In this document: one piece after another, positions 9,813 to 19,424 of the stretch
Layout: each line of letters begins with the position of its first letter
Position numbering within the stretch: the first letter of the stretch is position 1
Origin: Lentilactobacillus curieae
GTDB lineage: Bacteria > Bacillota > Bacilli > Lactobacillales > Lactobacillaceae
Direction of reading: 5' to 3'
DNA length: 64,000 nucleotides
Assembly: GCF_000785105.2 (NCBI RefSeq)
Contig: NZ_CP018906.1
Span: 124,001 to 188,000, forward strand
Notes under the pieces: generated by a model
Databases searched by the model: none
What the model was told of the DNA's origin: nothing
What the model saw: only the letters and a program-made list of their open reading frames with translations
Position numbers and translations under genes: made by a program

Positions 9813-10975
9813 TAGTTCTTCACTCCCCTTTTTTCAAGTCTGCTAATTGTGTTGGCGATTGCCTCTACCAGCTTTGTTAAGTCATCCTTAGTTGTATAAC
9901 GACCAAAACTAATTCTGATTGACTCGCCGATCCGGGGACTATCTTCACCATACATTGCCACTAAAACATGTGAAGGTTCAATACTCCCCGCTGTACATGC
10001 CGACCCACCAGAAACTGCAATTCCCGCTAGATCAAGGTTGGTTTGCATCACGTAAGTAGAAACACCCTTAAGCCAAATATTTAGAACGTGGTTTAAGTTA
10101 TCAGGTTTAATCTCACCATTTATCTCAAACTCAATTCCTTTATCCTTAAGTTGTTCGACTACATATTGCTTAAATTCAAAGTACTTCTTTTGCCGATTAG
10201 CTTTTTCTTCAGCAGTAATTGTTTCGACGGCCTTTGCAAAACCCGCAATTGCTGGTACGTTTTCAGTACCTGCGCGCCGCTTGTCCTCTTGTTGGCCACC
10301 CTTAACAAAGCTAGGGAAGTTAATTCCCGTTCGCTTGTAGAGAAAGCCAATCATCTTAGGTCCATTGATTTTATGGGCTGAAGTTGATAACAGATCAATA
10401 TAATCGCGCTCAACATCAATATCCAATAAACCATATGCCTGCACTGCATCTGTGTGGAACCAAGCTTGGTGGTCTTTTAACAATTCACCAATTTCGTGAA
10501 TTGGCATTACGGAACCAACCTCATTATTTCCCATCATAATTGAGACCAAAATTGTATCATCAGTCAAGGCAGCTTTGAAATCGGCCATGGAGATGTTGCC
10601 ATTTTCATCAACAGGTAAGTAAGTAACTTTAAATCCTTGTTTTTCTAGAGCCTTCATTGGCTGCAATACAGCTTCATGCTCAATTGCTGTTGTGATAATG
10701 TGCTTACCTAATTCCTTACGGGAATTTGCGGTTTGCATAATTGCAGTATTGTCACTTTCAGAACCACCACTAGTAAACACAATTTCTTCTGCATCGGCAT
10801 TGATACTTTTAGCAATTGTTTCTCTAGCGGATTCCATTACTGACTTCGCCTCACGGCCTAACCCATACAGCGTTGATGCATTACCGTAAACGTTTTTATA
10901 CTTGTCCATCATTTCGGCATAGACTTCATCTGACAACCTGGTTGTGGCCGCATTATCTAAATAAATCTCTTCCAA
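9812..10975 (-). CDS. Cysteine desulfurase (NifS/IscS type)
   Basis: PLP enzyme that takes sulfur from cysteine as an enzyme-bound persulfide. The PLP lysine is in STSAHKINGPKM near residue 200 and the sulfur-carrying Cys in SGGSACTAGS near 325, in a long IscS-like loop. The likely start is a TTG at 10975, giving MEEIYLDNAATT, because AAGGA stands 10 nt before it; a GTG 9 nt further up overlaps that site. It follows mtnN closely. The most likely acceptors are MnmA and perhaps ThiI, not Fe-S assembly, judging from lactobacillus gene order. Confidence 0.93.
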   Translation of the reverse strand: MEEIYLDNAATTRLSDEVYAEMMDKYKNVYGNASTLYGLGREAKSVMESARETIAKSINADAEEIVFTSGGSESDNTAIMQTANSRKELGKHIITTAIEHEAVLQPMKALEKQGFKVTYLPVDENGNISMADFKAALTDDTILVSIMMGNNEVGSVMPIHEIGELLKDHQAWFHTDAVQAYGLLDIDVERDYIDLLSTSAHKINGPKMIGFLYKRTGINFPSFVKGGQQEDKRRAGTENVPAIAGFAKAVETITAEEKANRQKKYFEFKQYVVEQLKDKGIEFEINGEIKPDNLNHVLNIWLKGVSTYVMQTNLDLAGIAVSGGSACTAGSIEPSHVLVAMYGEDSPRIGESIRISFGRYTTKDDLTKLVEAIANTISRLEKRGVKN

Positions 10976-10980
10976 AATTT

Positions 10981-11682
10981 TCACTTCCTTGATGATTGTT
11001 CCTGGAATAAGTTAAGTAACATTTGTCCTGAGCGTTTTCCCGCATCAATAATAAATTCATCAAACGATTGGTCAGCATCTTCGTCCCCAACATCTGACAT
11101 TGCTCGAATCACTGCATAGGGAATGCCGTTTTCATAAGCAACTTGGCCAATCGCGGCGCCTTCCATCTCACAACACATTGCGTCTGGAAAGTTGTTTTTA
11201 ATCGTTGCTATTTTTTTAGAATCGGCAATAAATTGGTCACCAGAAACGATTAATCCCTTTTGTGACTCCATTCCGCTAGCTTTCGCTGCAGCCATGATTT
11301 CATCAACTAGTTCAGGATCAGCATCAAATCTGGCAGGTAGTCCAGGTAGTTGGCCAACTTCATAGCCTGAAGCGGTCACGTCAACGTCGTGATAGGCAGT
11401 TTGACTAGATACCACTACTTCTCCAACTGAAAGGCCTTCACCGATTCCGCCAGCTGAGCCGGAGTTAATTAAGGCATCGACCTCAAATTCATTAATTAAA
11501 ATTGAAGCCGTAATTCCAGCTTGGACTTTACCAATTCCTGATTGAACAATGATCACTGCCTGTCCAAAAATTGACCCTCCAAAAAACTCAGTATGGCCAA
11601 CTTGTTTGCTAATTTCGTTATCTAAATTACTCTTTAGGATGGCAAGTTCTTCATCCATTGCGCAAATAATTCCGTATATCAT
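10981..11682 (-). CDS. mtnN: 5'-methylthioadenosine/S-adenosylhomocysteine nucleosidase
   Basis: Cleaves adenine from MTA and SAH, removing inhibitory by-products of SAM use and making S-ribosylhomocysteine for LuxS. The 233-residue protein starts MIYGIICAMDEELA, with catalytic Glu12 region. It also has INSGSAGGI, the nucleoside site CCEMEGAAIGQVA near residue 172 and the catalytic Asp region RAMSDVGDEDADQSF. The AGGAG ribosome binding site is well placed. It is followed within a few bases by the desulfurase gene. Confidence 0.95.
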   Translation of the reverse strand: MIYGIICAMDEELAILKSNLDNEISKQVGHTEFFGGSIFGQAVIIVQSGIGKVQAGITASILINEFEVDALINSGSAGGIGEGLSVGEVVVSSQTAYHDVDVTASGYEVGQLPGLPARFDADPELVDEIMAAAKASGMESQKGLIVSGDQFIADSKKIATIKNNFPDAMCCEMEGAAIGQVAYENGIPYAVIRAMSDVGDEDADQSFDEFIIDAGKRSGQMLLNLFQEQSSRK

Positions 11683-11691
11683 AATTTTCTC

Positions 11692-11979
11692 CTAGTTCAC
11701 AAAAAACAATATTAAATAGACAATAATGATCAACACAATCAATACACCAATTGAGATGTTAAGTCGGCGATTAATTCTTAGCCAACGTGGTGTCTTATAA
11801 TCCTCGTTGTTGGTTGGTTGAGTTTCCCCAGGGCTAACTCTTGAAACCCGTTCTGAGGGTTCAAAATCGCCTGGATTTAGATCATCATCTTTTTGTTGGG
11901 GGCGTTTATTCCCCCGAATTTTTCTATATTGTCTTCTAGTAAGATTTTCTGGTTCTTGGTTATTTTGGTTATCAGCCAT
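11692..11979 (-). CDS. Small single-pass membrane protein, function unknown
   Basis: A 95-residue protein with a long charged, Asn/Gln/Arg-rich N-terminal part. One hydrophobic segment near residues 73-93 ends at the C-terminus, giving a tail-anchored topology with a cytosolic head. No known domain was recognised. It sits between the ADP-ribose pyrophosphatase and mtnN on the same strand with small gaps, so it is co-transcribed. Confidence 0.75.
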   Translation of the reverse strand: MADNQNNQEPENLTRRQYRKIRGNKRPQQKDDDLNPGDFEPSERVSRVSPGETQPTNNEDYKTPRWLRINRRLNISIGVLIVLIIIVYLILFFVN

Positions 11980-11987
11980 ATTATCAC

Positions 11988-12539
11988 CTACTTCTGTTGA
12001 TCAAGCATCTGCCAGTACAGGATTGCAGTGATTGTCTTGGCATCCTCAATTTCACCGCTCTTAACCATTTTAAGTGCTTCTGGCAATGATACAGTTGATA
12101 GTTCTAAGAACTCACCTTTGTCACGGGGAAGTTCATCTTCAACCGGCTTTAAATCAGAAGCTAAGTATAACTCCATGAATTCGTCACTAAAACCAACAGT
12201 CGAATAAAAGCCACACAACCGCTCAACGTGATTAGGCACCATCCGAATTTCTTCGTTTAGTTCCCGATAAACAGCGTGATCCAGATTTGCCTCATCTCTG
12301 CTATCAACTTTTCCGGCTGGAATTTCCAAGACTGTCTTTGCAACTGGTGCCCGCCATTGACGTTCCAAAATCATTTCATTTTGATCAGTTAAAGCCAAAA
12401 TCCCCACTGCTTTTGCATGACGAACTATATCTCTATGACTTATCTGGCCATCTGGTAACTCAACTTTTTGACGAACAACGTTGATAATTGCGCCGTCGTA
12501 TACTTCTTCCGTTGATAAAACTTTTTCTTCAAAATCCAC
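11988..12539 (-). CDS. nudF: ADP-ribose pyrophosphatase (Nudix hydrolase)
   Basis: Hydrolyses ADP-ribose to AMP and ribose 5-phosphate. The Nudix box is GKVDSRDEANLDHAVYRELN then EEIRM (GxxxxxExxxxxxxREUxEE), near residue 75 of the chosen protein. The start is put at a GTG (12539), giving MDFEEKVLSTEEVYDG. That is the usual N-terminus of lactobacillus homologues, and GGGTGA lies just before it; the reading frame stays open for 19 codons further upstream. The length of 183 residues fits the family. Confidence 0.88.
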   Translation of the reverse strand: MDFEEKVLSTEEVYDGAIINVVRQKVELPDGQISHRDIVRHAKAVGILALTDQNEMILERQWRAPVAKTVLEIPAGKVDSRDEANLDHAVYRELNEEIRMVPNHVERLCGFYSTVGFSDEFMELYLASDLKPVEDELPRDKGEFLELSTVSLPEALKMVKSGEIEDAKTITAILYWQMLDQQK

Positions 12540-12608
12540 AAAATCACCCATTTTCATCGTTAAAACCATTTTACATAGAAAAATTGCTGAATGCAATCCA
12601 CCAAATAA

Positions 12609-12818
12609 TTAGTCTTCAATGATTGAAATTTTAGCTCCTTGAGGGCCCTTTTTTCCTGGTGCTGTCACAAATTCTACCCGTTTACCGGCGGCAATTTGAT
12701 AGATTTGGTCAGATCTTACAGCATCCTTAAAGAAAAACAAATCTTCTTCTTCATCATCTTGATCAATAAATCCGAACGCATTCTTTTCGTTGTAACTCTT
12801 AATCGTTCCTTTTAACAT
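12609..12818 (-). CDS. Cold-shock-domain-like small protein
   Basis: A 69-residue OB-fold protein with diverged cold-shock motifs: NAFGFIDQ in place of RNP1 and DLFFFKDAV in place of RNP2. It is more acidic (DQDDEEED) than typical CspA, so nucleic-acid binding may be weaker or altered. The ribosome binding site AAGGAGG is strong. It lies between nudF and ileS, on the same strand, just after the ileS terminator. Confidence 0.8.
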   Translation of the reverse strand: MLKGTIKSYNEKNAFGFIDQDDEEEDLFFFKDAVRSDQIYQIAAGKRVEFVTAPGKKGPQGAKISIIED

Positions 12819-12836
12819 AATATTTCCTCCTTAAAT

Positions 12837-12871
12837 AAATAACTCCCACAGACTTAATCTACGGGAGTTAT
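12837..12871 (-). terminator. Terminator of ileS
   Basis: An inverted repeat pairs ATAACTCCC (12839-12847) with GGGAGTTAT (12863-12871). On the minus strand a T-rich stretch follows directly, just past the ileS stop. Confidence 0.7.
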
Positions 12872-12885
12872 CAAGCTATTGCAAT

Positions 12886-15693
12886 TTATTTTTCTTCAAA
12901 ACCTTCAGTTGCGGTTTCAGGAAATTCACTACGAACAATCTCTGCACATGAAGCACATAGAGTTGGGTAGTCAGTATCCGCACCAACGTCGGTCTTTGTG
13001 AGACGGCAACGTTCACAAACTTGGCCTTCAGCGTGCTTAACTGCAAGGGCTAAACCATCTGAGTCAAATTTTTCGGCATCATCACCAGCTGCTTCAAAGT
13101 CTTCAACATTTAATTGAGAAACCATCAAAACAGTTGCTAAATCAGTATCCAATTTAGTAAACAAATCTTTAACCCCAGTAGTTGCATAAATTGTTAATGC
13201 AGCTTCTGAAGATTTACCAATCAATTTGTTGTCACGAGCCTCTTCAAGCACTTTCAACACATCGCCACGGACTTCCATAAATTTGTGCCAGTTGGTCAAC
13301 AATTCATCAGCACCGGCATAATCCTGAACTTCTGGCATTTCTGAAAGTTGAACATAGTCTTCTGGTTCCTTTAAGAATTCCCAAACTTCTTCAGCAGTGT
13401 GAGGAAGTACTGGGGTCATCAACTTAGTCAATGCAACTGCAGCTGCATACATAACGGTTTGCATTGAACGGCGCTTATGACCATCTTCACGGTCGATATA
13501 AACAACGTCCTTAGCAAAATCAAGATAGAATGCAGATAGATCATTAATAATGAAGTTTGATAACTTCTTATTCAAATCAAGAAAATCATAGTTATCATAA
13601 TCTGCTTTAGCACCCTTTACGAACTCGTTGAGGGCAACCATCATGTATTTATCAGCTGATTCAAGATCGTTAAAGTCAACGGCGTTAGTCTTTGGATCAA
13701 AGTCTGACGTATTGGCTAATAGATAACGAACGGTATTTCTAATTTTCTTGTATGAATCAGAAATCTTAACAAAGTTATCAATTGAGACCCGCACATCGGC
13801 TGAAGTATCCACTGAGGTAACCCACAAACGAACGATTTCGGCACCCATCTTCTTGATGACCTCATCAGGAGCAATGGTGTTACCAAGTGACTTACTCATC
13901 TTGTGACCTTCACCATCAAGGGTGAATCCTTGTGATACAACCTGTTTGTATGGTGCATGACCAGACACGGCAACACTTGTGATCAAACTTGAGTTAAACC
14001 AGCCACGGTATTGGTCAGAACCTTCAAGGTACATATCAGCAGGGTAAGTTAATTCATCTCGTTCAGCAAGAACACCTTGATGTGATGAACCAGAATCAAA
14101 CCAAACATCCATGATGTCATTTTCCTTGGTAAACTCACCATTAGGTGAATGTTCACTAGTGAATCCCTCTGGCAACAAGTCCTTAGCATCACGTTCAAAC
14201 CAAACATCTGAACCATATTCAGCAAATAGGTCGGCAACGTGGTTAACTGTTTCTTCAGTGATAATTGCTTCGCCATCTTCACCGTAGAAGATTGGTAGTG
14301 GAACACCCCAGACCCGTTGTCTAGAGATCACCCAATCACCACGGTTTTTAATCATGTTAGCAAGCCGAACTTTACCCCATGATGGGAAGAATTCAACTTC
14401 GTCGATTGCATCAAGAATTTCATCCTTGATCTTATCAACTGAGGCAAACCACTGAGGAGTTGCCCGGAAGATAATTGGCTTCTTAGTCCGCCAATCAAAT
14501 GGGTAACTATGCTCAATTGGCATGTAATCAAGCAATAAATTTTGTTCTTTTAATTTATCAAGAGCGATTTCGTTAGCGTCATCATAAAAAACTCCCGCAA
14601 AATCAGCACCGGCTTCTTCGGTAAGGTAACCCTTATCATCAACTGGAGCAAAAATATCCAAGTCATATTGACGGCCAATGTTAAAGTCATCTTCACCATA
14701 ACCAGGAGCGGTATGGACAAGTCCAGTACCGGCATCGAGAGTAACGAAGTCTCCCAACATCGTAACTAACTTTCTGTCATGGTCAAATGGGTGTTCTGCA
14801 AGAACGTATTCAAGGTCGCGACCCTTAACAACTTTGAGTTCTTTAACGTTTTTCCAGCCAAACAATTCTTCGTCTTTAGCAAGCAATTCAGTGGCAATAA
14901 CAAACTTGCGGTCATCACCTTCTGGTTGAACAACCGAGTAGTCAAAGTCAGCATCAACAGTAATTCCCTCTGAAGCTGGAATCGTCCAAGGAGTAGTTGT
15001 CCAAACAACCATGTATGTGTTGTCGTTTTCCAAAACGCCTTTACCGTCAACAACCTTTTCACCATAGAATGCTGATGGTGAAGTAATGTCATGATATTCA
15101 ACTTCAGCTTCAGCCAAAGCTGATTCTGATGACCATGACCAGTAAACAGGCTTCTTACCCTTGTAGATCAATCCACGTTTAGCGAATGCACCAAACACCC
15201 GAACTTCTTGGGCCTCAAACTCAGGCTTTAGAGTTAGGTATGGGTTATCCCAATCGCCTGCAACTCCTAAACGCTTAAATCCAGCCTTTTGCCGTTCAAC
15301 TTGTTCCAAGGCGTAATCACGACAAAGCTTACGGAATTCGTTAGTTGTCATTTTCTTACGGTCATAGCCTGCCTTGGTCAATTGTTGTTCAATTGGCAAT
15401 CCATGAGTATCCCATCCTGGAACATAGGGAGCTCGGAACCCATTCATTGACTTATAACGAACGATAATATCCTTTGAAATCTTGTTCATGGCATGACCCA
15501 TGTGAATATCACCGTTTGCATATGGAGGCCCGTCGTGAAGCACAAATGATGGCTTTCCTTCATTTAATTTTTGACGAAGTTGATAAACTTCGTTTTCGTC
15601 CCATGCCTGTTCACGTTCCGCTTCCTTAACTGGAAGATTTCCACGCATTTTGAACTTGGTTTTTCCAAGGTTCAGAGTATCTTTGACTCGCAT
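12886..15693 (-). CDS. ileS: Isoleucyl-tRNA synthetase
   Basis: Class I synthetase charging tRNA-Ile. It shows the HIGH-type motif HMGHAMNK near residue 65, the editing domain, KMSKSLGN near 600 and a C-terminal zinc finger CERC...CASC. The start is the ATG at 15693 ([14 protein letters not shown]), with AAAGGA upstream; two in-frame ATGs further up are less well placed. At 935 residues it is the bacterial type with the C-terminal zinc motif. It is preceded by its own T-box and follows divIVA. Confidence 0.97.
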   Translation of the reverse strand: MRVKDTLNLGKTKFKMRGNLPVKEAEREQAWDENEVYQLRQKLNEGKPSFVLHDGPPYANGDIHMGHAMNKISKDIIVRYKSMNGFRAPYVPGWDTHGLPIEQQLTKAGYDRKKMTTNEFRKLCRDYALEQVERQKAGFKRLGVAGDWDNPYLTLKPEFEAQEVRVFGAFAKRGLIYKGKKPVYWSWSSESALAEAEVEYHDITSPSAFYGEKVVDGKGVLENDNTYMVVWTTTPWTIPASEGITVDADFDYSVVQPEGDDRKFVIATELLAKDEELFGWKNVKELKVVKGRDLEYVLAEHPFDHDRKLVTMLGDFVTLDAGTGLVHTAPGYGEDDFNIGRQYDLDIFAPVDDKGYLTEEAGADFAGVFYDDANEIALDKLKEQNLLLDYMPIEHSYPFDWRTKKPIIFRATPQWFASVDKIKDEILDAIDEVEFFPSWGKVRLANMIKNRGDWVISRQRVWGVPLPIFYGEDGEAIITEETVNHVADLFAEYGSDVWFERDAKDLLPEGFTSEHSPNGEFTKENDIMDVWFDSGSSHQGVLAERDELTYPADMYLEGSDQYRGWFNSSLITSVAVSGHAPYKQVVSQGFTLDGEGHKMSKSLGNTIAPDEVIKKMGAEIVRLWVTSVDTSADVRVSIDNFVKISDSYKKIRNTVRYLLANTSDFDPKTNAVDFNDLESADKYMMVALNEFVKGAKADYDNYDFLDLNKKLSNFIINDLSAFYLDFAKDVVYIDREDGHKRRSMQTVMYAAAVALTKLMTPVLPHTAEEVWEFLKEPEDYVQLSEMPEVQDYAGADELLTNWHKFMEVRGDVLKVLEEARDNKLIGKSSEAALTIYATTGVKDLFTKLDTDLATVLMVSQLNVEDFEAAGDDAEKFDSDGLALAVKHAEGQVCERCRLTKTDVGADTDYPTLCASCAEIVRSEFPETATEGFEEK

Positions 15694-15725
15694 AGCTGAC
15701 ATCCTTTCCTGATTCAAATTAGAAA

Positions 15726-15911
15726 ATAAAAAAGAGACTTCATCGCAAGGGACGAAATCTCCGTGGTACCACCCAAATTTAGAATTAAAAATTCTCTCGT
15801 TGAACTTCGATATATGTAGAGGTGATCTGAAATTAACGTTGAATACTAGCTCTCACCAACCACTAGCTCTCTGAAAGTATCGTTAATCTCTTTCTGTTCT
15901 CTAATCGAATC
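15726..15911 (-). promoter_or_regulatory. T-box leader of ileS (Ile specifier)
   Basis: The minus strand reads GGGTGGTACCACGG (15761-15774), the T-box. It is followed by a terminator stem whose arms begin GAGATTTCGTC and end GATGAAGTCTC, then six T. The likely specifier is ATC followed by A (15824-15826). The leader starts right behind the divIVA stop, so at least part of the transcription probably comes through the dcw cluster. Confidence 0.9.
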
Positions 15912-16586
15912 TTATTTAGTTTGACCGTCCGGGAAAATAACAACAGTTTCTTTAGAATCATCAACTGCTGGAGTATCCTCAACTAGGTCTGCAGATTCAC
16001 TCTGCTGTGAATCTGATTGTACGCTCTTAGTGGAATTACTGTCAAGTTCAGATACAACCTTTTCGATATCTTCGTAAGTTGTTGTGCCTGAATCTTCAAC
16101 TAGCTGATCCCAATCACGACCCTTAATAACTTCAAGCTGGCTTTCTAGCATAACTTGTAGGCGCTGACGGAATACGCGGGTATCCTTCTTCAGGTCATCA
16201 GTCTCAATAGCCAATTTTTTAGCTCGCTTTGAAGCTTCTTCAAGAATCTTGTTAGCCTTACCGTTAGCTGCGTTAACAGTGTCATCAGCACGCTTTTGGG
16301 CTTCACGATTAGTGATTTCTGCTTCTTTTTTAGAATTAGTTTTAACCTTATCAGCGGCTTCTTGAGCAACGATGATTGATTGGTTCAAAGAATCCTTCAA
16401 ATCATTGAAATACGTTAACTTGTCCTTACTTTCACCAAGTTGTGAACGTAATTCCTTGTTTTCTTCAAGAACTGATTGATAATCCTTAATAATTTGATCT
16501 AAAAAATCGTTAACCTCGTCAACATTGTAACCCCTTAATTTTGACGAGAACTCCTTGTTATGAATGTCCTGTGGACTTAATACCAT
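15912..16586 (-). CDS. divIVA: Cell-division initiation protein DivIVA
   Basis: Coiled-coil protein that binds negatively curved membrane at poles and septum and recruits division or cell-wall factors. The N-terminal lipid-binding domain is clear (LSPQDIHNKEFSSKLRGYNV near residues 3-22, then DEVNDFLDQIIKDY). A long coiled coil of Ala/Lys/Glu heptads follows and an acidic Ser/Asp-rich tail ends the 224 residues. AGGAGGG precedes the ATG. It is the last dcw gene. Confidence 0.96.
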   Translation of the reverse strand: MVLSPQDIHNKEFSSKLRGYNVDEVNDFLDQIIKDYQSVLEENKELRSQLGESKDKLTYFNDLKDSLNQSIIVAQEAADKVKTNSKKEAEITNREAQKRADDTVNAANGKANKILEEASKRAKKLAIETDDLKKDTRVFRQRLQVMLESQLEVIKGRDWDQLVEDSGTTTYEDIEKVVSELDSNSTKSVQSDSQQSESADLVEDTPAVDDSKETVVIFPDGQTK

Positions 16587-16598
16587 GACGCATCCCTC

Positions 16599-17390
16599 CT
16601 ATTTGTTACGTTTCAAAATGTTCATCACAATTCTAATTTTACCTTTTTTGGTAATTCCGGCAACATCCCTCACACTGATTCTGCCAAACTTTCTAACAGA
16701 AACAACATCAGATACAGAAACTTCCACGTCCGGACGTTCTGCTGTTGCCCAATTGAGTCGAACTGATTTCCCCTCAACTAATTCCTTTGCGTGGTGCCTG
16801 GAGATATTGAATCCTTCAGCAACGATTGCATCAAGTCTAAGTGACGAAACGCTCGCACCCTTTTCCTCAGATTCATCCACTGGAAAAATTAGCTGATCCA
16901 CATCAATTGGCTTTAATTTAACCTTGATCTTACCGATTTTTTCAATCTGTTGCTGAAGGTAATCACCCATCTCAGCTTCACACATAAATTGCCATGTTTC
17001 ACCATCAGTGATGATGTCCCCAATCACATCTCGATTAATTCCACTACCCATAACGGTTCCTAAAATTTGTCCATGCGAAAGCGTGGCAAACTTGGTTGGA
17101 TAATCAATCAAAAACGCAGTGATATGAAAGTCATCATCAGTTGGTTCAAAGTAGTCTGGATAGACTAAGGCTCTCTTCATTTCGGCACCCTGATGACCGC
17201 CAAAAAACTTGTATGATACTGAATCAAACCGGTTTGCGATTGCTTCAAAAATGTACATTTCACGAGGATTTAAAAAATCGGTCAGAATTGGTCGATATTC
17301 ATTTTCGGCGCGGCCACAAATATCCTCAACCGATTCCAAGAACTCCTGCTCTTCAGGACGAAAGTGTTGTGAAATATTTAACTCAACCAT
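16599..17390 (-). CDS. ylmH: YlmH-like RNA-binding S4-domain protein
   Basis: Conserved in Gram-positive dcw clusters and related to ribosome quality control factors that bind stalled 50S tRNA complexes. The 263-residue protein has an alpha/beta N-terminal part (FRPEEQEFLESVEDI) and a C-terminal S4 domain. The S4 core SSLRLDAIVAEGFNISRHHA begins near residue 185 and is followed by KELVEGKSVRLNW. It lies between yggT and divIVA with gaps under 20 bp. The family call is firm; the exact role in this organism is inferred. Confidence 0.92.
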   Translation of the reverse strand: MVELNISQHFRPEEQEFLESVEDICGRAENEYRPILTDFLNPREMYIFEAIANRFDSVSYKFFGGHQGAEMKRALVYPDYFEPTDDDFHITAFLIDYPTKFATLSHGQILGTVMGSGINRDVIGDIITDGETWQFMCEAEMGDYLQQQIEKIGKIKVKLKPIDVDQLIFPVDESEEKGASVSSLRLDAIVAEGFNISRHHAKELVEGKSVRLNWATAERPDVEVSVSDVVSVRKFGRISVRDVAGITKKGKIRIVMNILKRNK

Positions 17391-17409
17391 CGTTACTTCC
17401 CCCGATTAA

Positions 17410-17685
17410 TTAAAATCCAACTAGCATTTGGCCAACGTACATTATCCCCATTTGAATGAAGTACAGGACCAATAATGCAACCACCGGTGCAAAACTTAGC
17501 ATTCCAAAACTAGCAAAGTTAAATAGACTTTGATATGGTTCAACAATCTTTGCTAAAAATCTGCCGATTGCAGAATCATAAGCTCCTGGGAACCAACTGA
17601 GTAGTGCATAAATAACAATCAGCAACATGTACAAGTTAATCAACTTGACTAGCGCCCAAACGATATAAGATACAATTGTTACCAA
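17410..17685 (-). CDS. yggT: YggT family membrane protein
   Basis: A 91-residue protein with two hydrophobic segments (about residues 8-28 and 62-86) around a polar loop WFPGAYDSAIGRFLAKIVEP. That loop is typical of YggT/YlmG proteins encoded in the dcw cluster after sepF. Homologues take part in division-site or membrane organisation, but the molecular role is not settled. Confidence 0.92.
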   Translation of the reverse strand: MVTIVSYIVWALVKLINLYMLLIVIYALLSWFPGAYDSAIGRFLAKIVEPYQSLFNFASFGMLSFAPVVALLVLYFIQMGIMYVGQMLVGF

Positions 17686-17708
17686 ATATTTTCTCCTTAA
17701 AATCCAGA

Positions 17709-18050
17709 TTACTTAGAAATTTGAAAGTTCGCTGGTGTACAAATAAAGATGTTTTTATCCAACCTGTTGATTGCTCCATGAATGGCAAAGATTGTTCCAT
17801 TTAGGAAATCTACCATTCTAGCAGAAGAATTGGCATCCAAGTTATCAAATTTAACGATAACTGCATCCCCATCCATTAGCTTTTGAGCAATCATGTCAGT
17901 GTCTGAATAACTGACCGGAGCAAACACGATTATTTTACTTTTTAGCGGTTCTTTTGGTGTCATAGACACGACATTATTTCTTTTCTGCTGCTTTTCCTGG
18001 GAAGGCTCTTCCATTCCAAAAAAAGTTGCGAAATTGAATTTCTGTGACAT
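17709..18050 (-). CDS. sepF: Cell division protein SepF
   Basis: Cytosolic membrane-anchored protein that bundles FtsZ filaments and helps tether the Z-ring. It has an N-terminal amphipathic stretch (SQKFNFATFFGM), a linker, and the SepF core with KIIVFAPVSYSDTDMIAQ and VIVKFDNLDANSSARMVDFL, then GAINRLDKNIFICTP. At 113 residues it is on the short side for the family, mainly through a shorter linker. GAAAGGA precedes the ATG. Confidence 0.92.
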   Translation of the reverse strand: MSQKFNFATFFGMEEPSQEKQQKRNNVVSMTPKEPLKSKIIVFAPVSYSDTDMIAQKLMDGDAVIVKFDNLDANSSARMVDFLNGTIFAIHGAINRLDKNIFICTPANFQISK

Positions 18051-18092
18051 ATTGTTCCTTTCAGACCCAACTTCTGGCAGTTTGGTTTGATA

Positions 18093-19394
18093 TTAACGGT
18101 TACGACGGTGCTTCAAGAATGGTGGAACATCGTCAGCGTCGTCGCCGCTATCCTTTGTAGGATCATCATCCGGAAGATCTGCTTGGAATGGATCAAAATC
18201 CTTTTTTTCAACGTCATTAAACTGACCACTGTCTGGGGCATCAGTTCTGGAACTTGATGGTTGCTTACGAATGTCCCAGTTGCCCAAGGGGTCTTCAGCA
18301 GGTTGTCTATCAGAGGTATCAGCTAAATCTCTGTCATTATTAGAAGCTGGTGCTGCTTGTGGTTGTTGAGGTGCAGCAAATCTAGTTGCTGGACGTGAAC
18401 GTCTAGCCTCACCACGACCACCGCGTTGTTGTTCTCTGCGGGCATCGATTCCAGTTGCAATTACAGTAACTCGAACCTCATCACCAAGGTTTTCATCAAT
18501 TGAAGTACCAAAGATGATGTTTACGTCACTTGTTGCAGCTTGGGCGACAATGTCGGAAGCATCTTGGGCTTCAAACAATGATAGGTCTGGTCCACCAGTA
18601 ATGTTAAGTAGAACTTGTTCAGCACCATCAATTGAAACTTCAAGTAAAGGTGATGAAATGGCTTTTTTAGTAGCTTCTGCAGTTCTGTTTTCACCGTTAG
18701 CTGTACCAACTCCCATCAAGGCTGAACCTTGATCAGACATTGTTGTCTTAACATCAGCGAAGTCCAAGTTAACGTAACCAGGGCTTGTGATCAAGTCAGA
18801 AATACCTTGAACACCTTGGCGAAGAACGTTATCTGCCTCTTTAAAGGCTTCCATCATTGGTGTCTTCTTATCAACCATTTCTAATAACCGGTTGTTTGAA
18901 ATTACGATTAATGTGTCAACGTTTTCCTTAAGTTGAGCAACGCCATCATCAGCGTATTTAGAACGCTTAGGTCCTTCAAAACTAAATGGTCGAGTAACAA
19001 CACCAACTGTCAGTGCGCCTGAATCCTTTGCGATTTTGGCAACTACTGGAGCAGCACCGTTACCAGTACCACCACCCATTCCGGCAGTAACAAAGACCAT
19101 GTCTGCACCTTCAAGTGCTTCCGTGATTGCTTCTTCGCTTTCTTCAGCGGCCTTAGCACCAATTTCTGGGTTTGAGCCAGCTCCAAGTCCCCGAGTAAGT
19201 TTAGGTCCAAGTTGGATTCTAGTTTCTGCCTTTGATGTTTCTAGTGCTTGAACATCAGTGTTAGCAACAATAAATTCAACACCCTTAACATCCTGACTGA
19301 TCATTTGGTTAACGGCGTTACTACCACCACCACCGACACCAAATACTTTAATTTTCGCACCATGGCTTTGTGCGGAATCAAGTGAGTATTCCAT
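18093..19394 (-). CDS. ftsZ: Cell division GTPase FtsZ
   Basis: Tubulin homologue that forms the division ring. The GTP-binding signature GGGTGNG lies near residue 105, the N-terminal motif [11 protein letters not shown] near 20, and the T7-loop region [11 protein letters not shown] near 205. A disordered Gln/Pro/Arg/Asp-rich linker (residues 320-420) leads to the conserved C-terminal peptide DVPPFLKHR, which binds FtsA and SepF. The 433-residue length is normal. GGAGG precedes the start. Confidence 0.98.
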   Translation of the reverse strand: MEYSLDSAQSHGAKIKVFGVGGGGSNAVNQMISQDVKGVEFIVANTDVQALETSKAETRIQLGPKLTRGLGAGSNPEIGAKAAEESEEAITEALEGADMVFVTAGMGGGTGNGAAPVVAKIAKDSGALTVGVVTRPFSFEGPKRSKYADDGVAQLKENVDTLIVISNNRLLEMVDKKTPMMEAFKEADNVLRQGVQGISDLITSPGYVNLDFADVKTTMSDQGSALMGVGTANGENRTAEATKKAISSPLLEVSIDGAEQVLLNITGGPDLSLFEAQDASDIVAQAATSDVNIIFGTSIDENLGDEVRVTVIATGIDARREQQRGGRGEARRSRPATRFAAPQQPQAAPASNNDRDLADTSDRQPAEDPLGNWDIRKQPSSSRTDAPDSGQFNDVEKKDFDPFQADLPDDDPTKDSGDDADDVPPFLKHRRNR

Positions 19395-19424
19395 ATTCTT
19401 ATTACCTCCGTTTTGTTGATATTC

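Noticed and set aside
14049-15101. Several out-of-frame ORFs inside ileS
   Set aside because: They overlap a strongly conserved synthetase frame on the same strand, with low-complexity products and no ribosome binding site.
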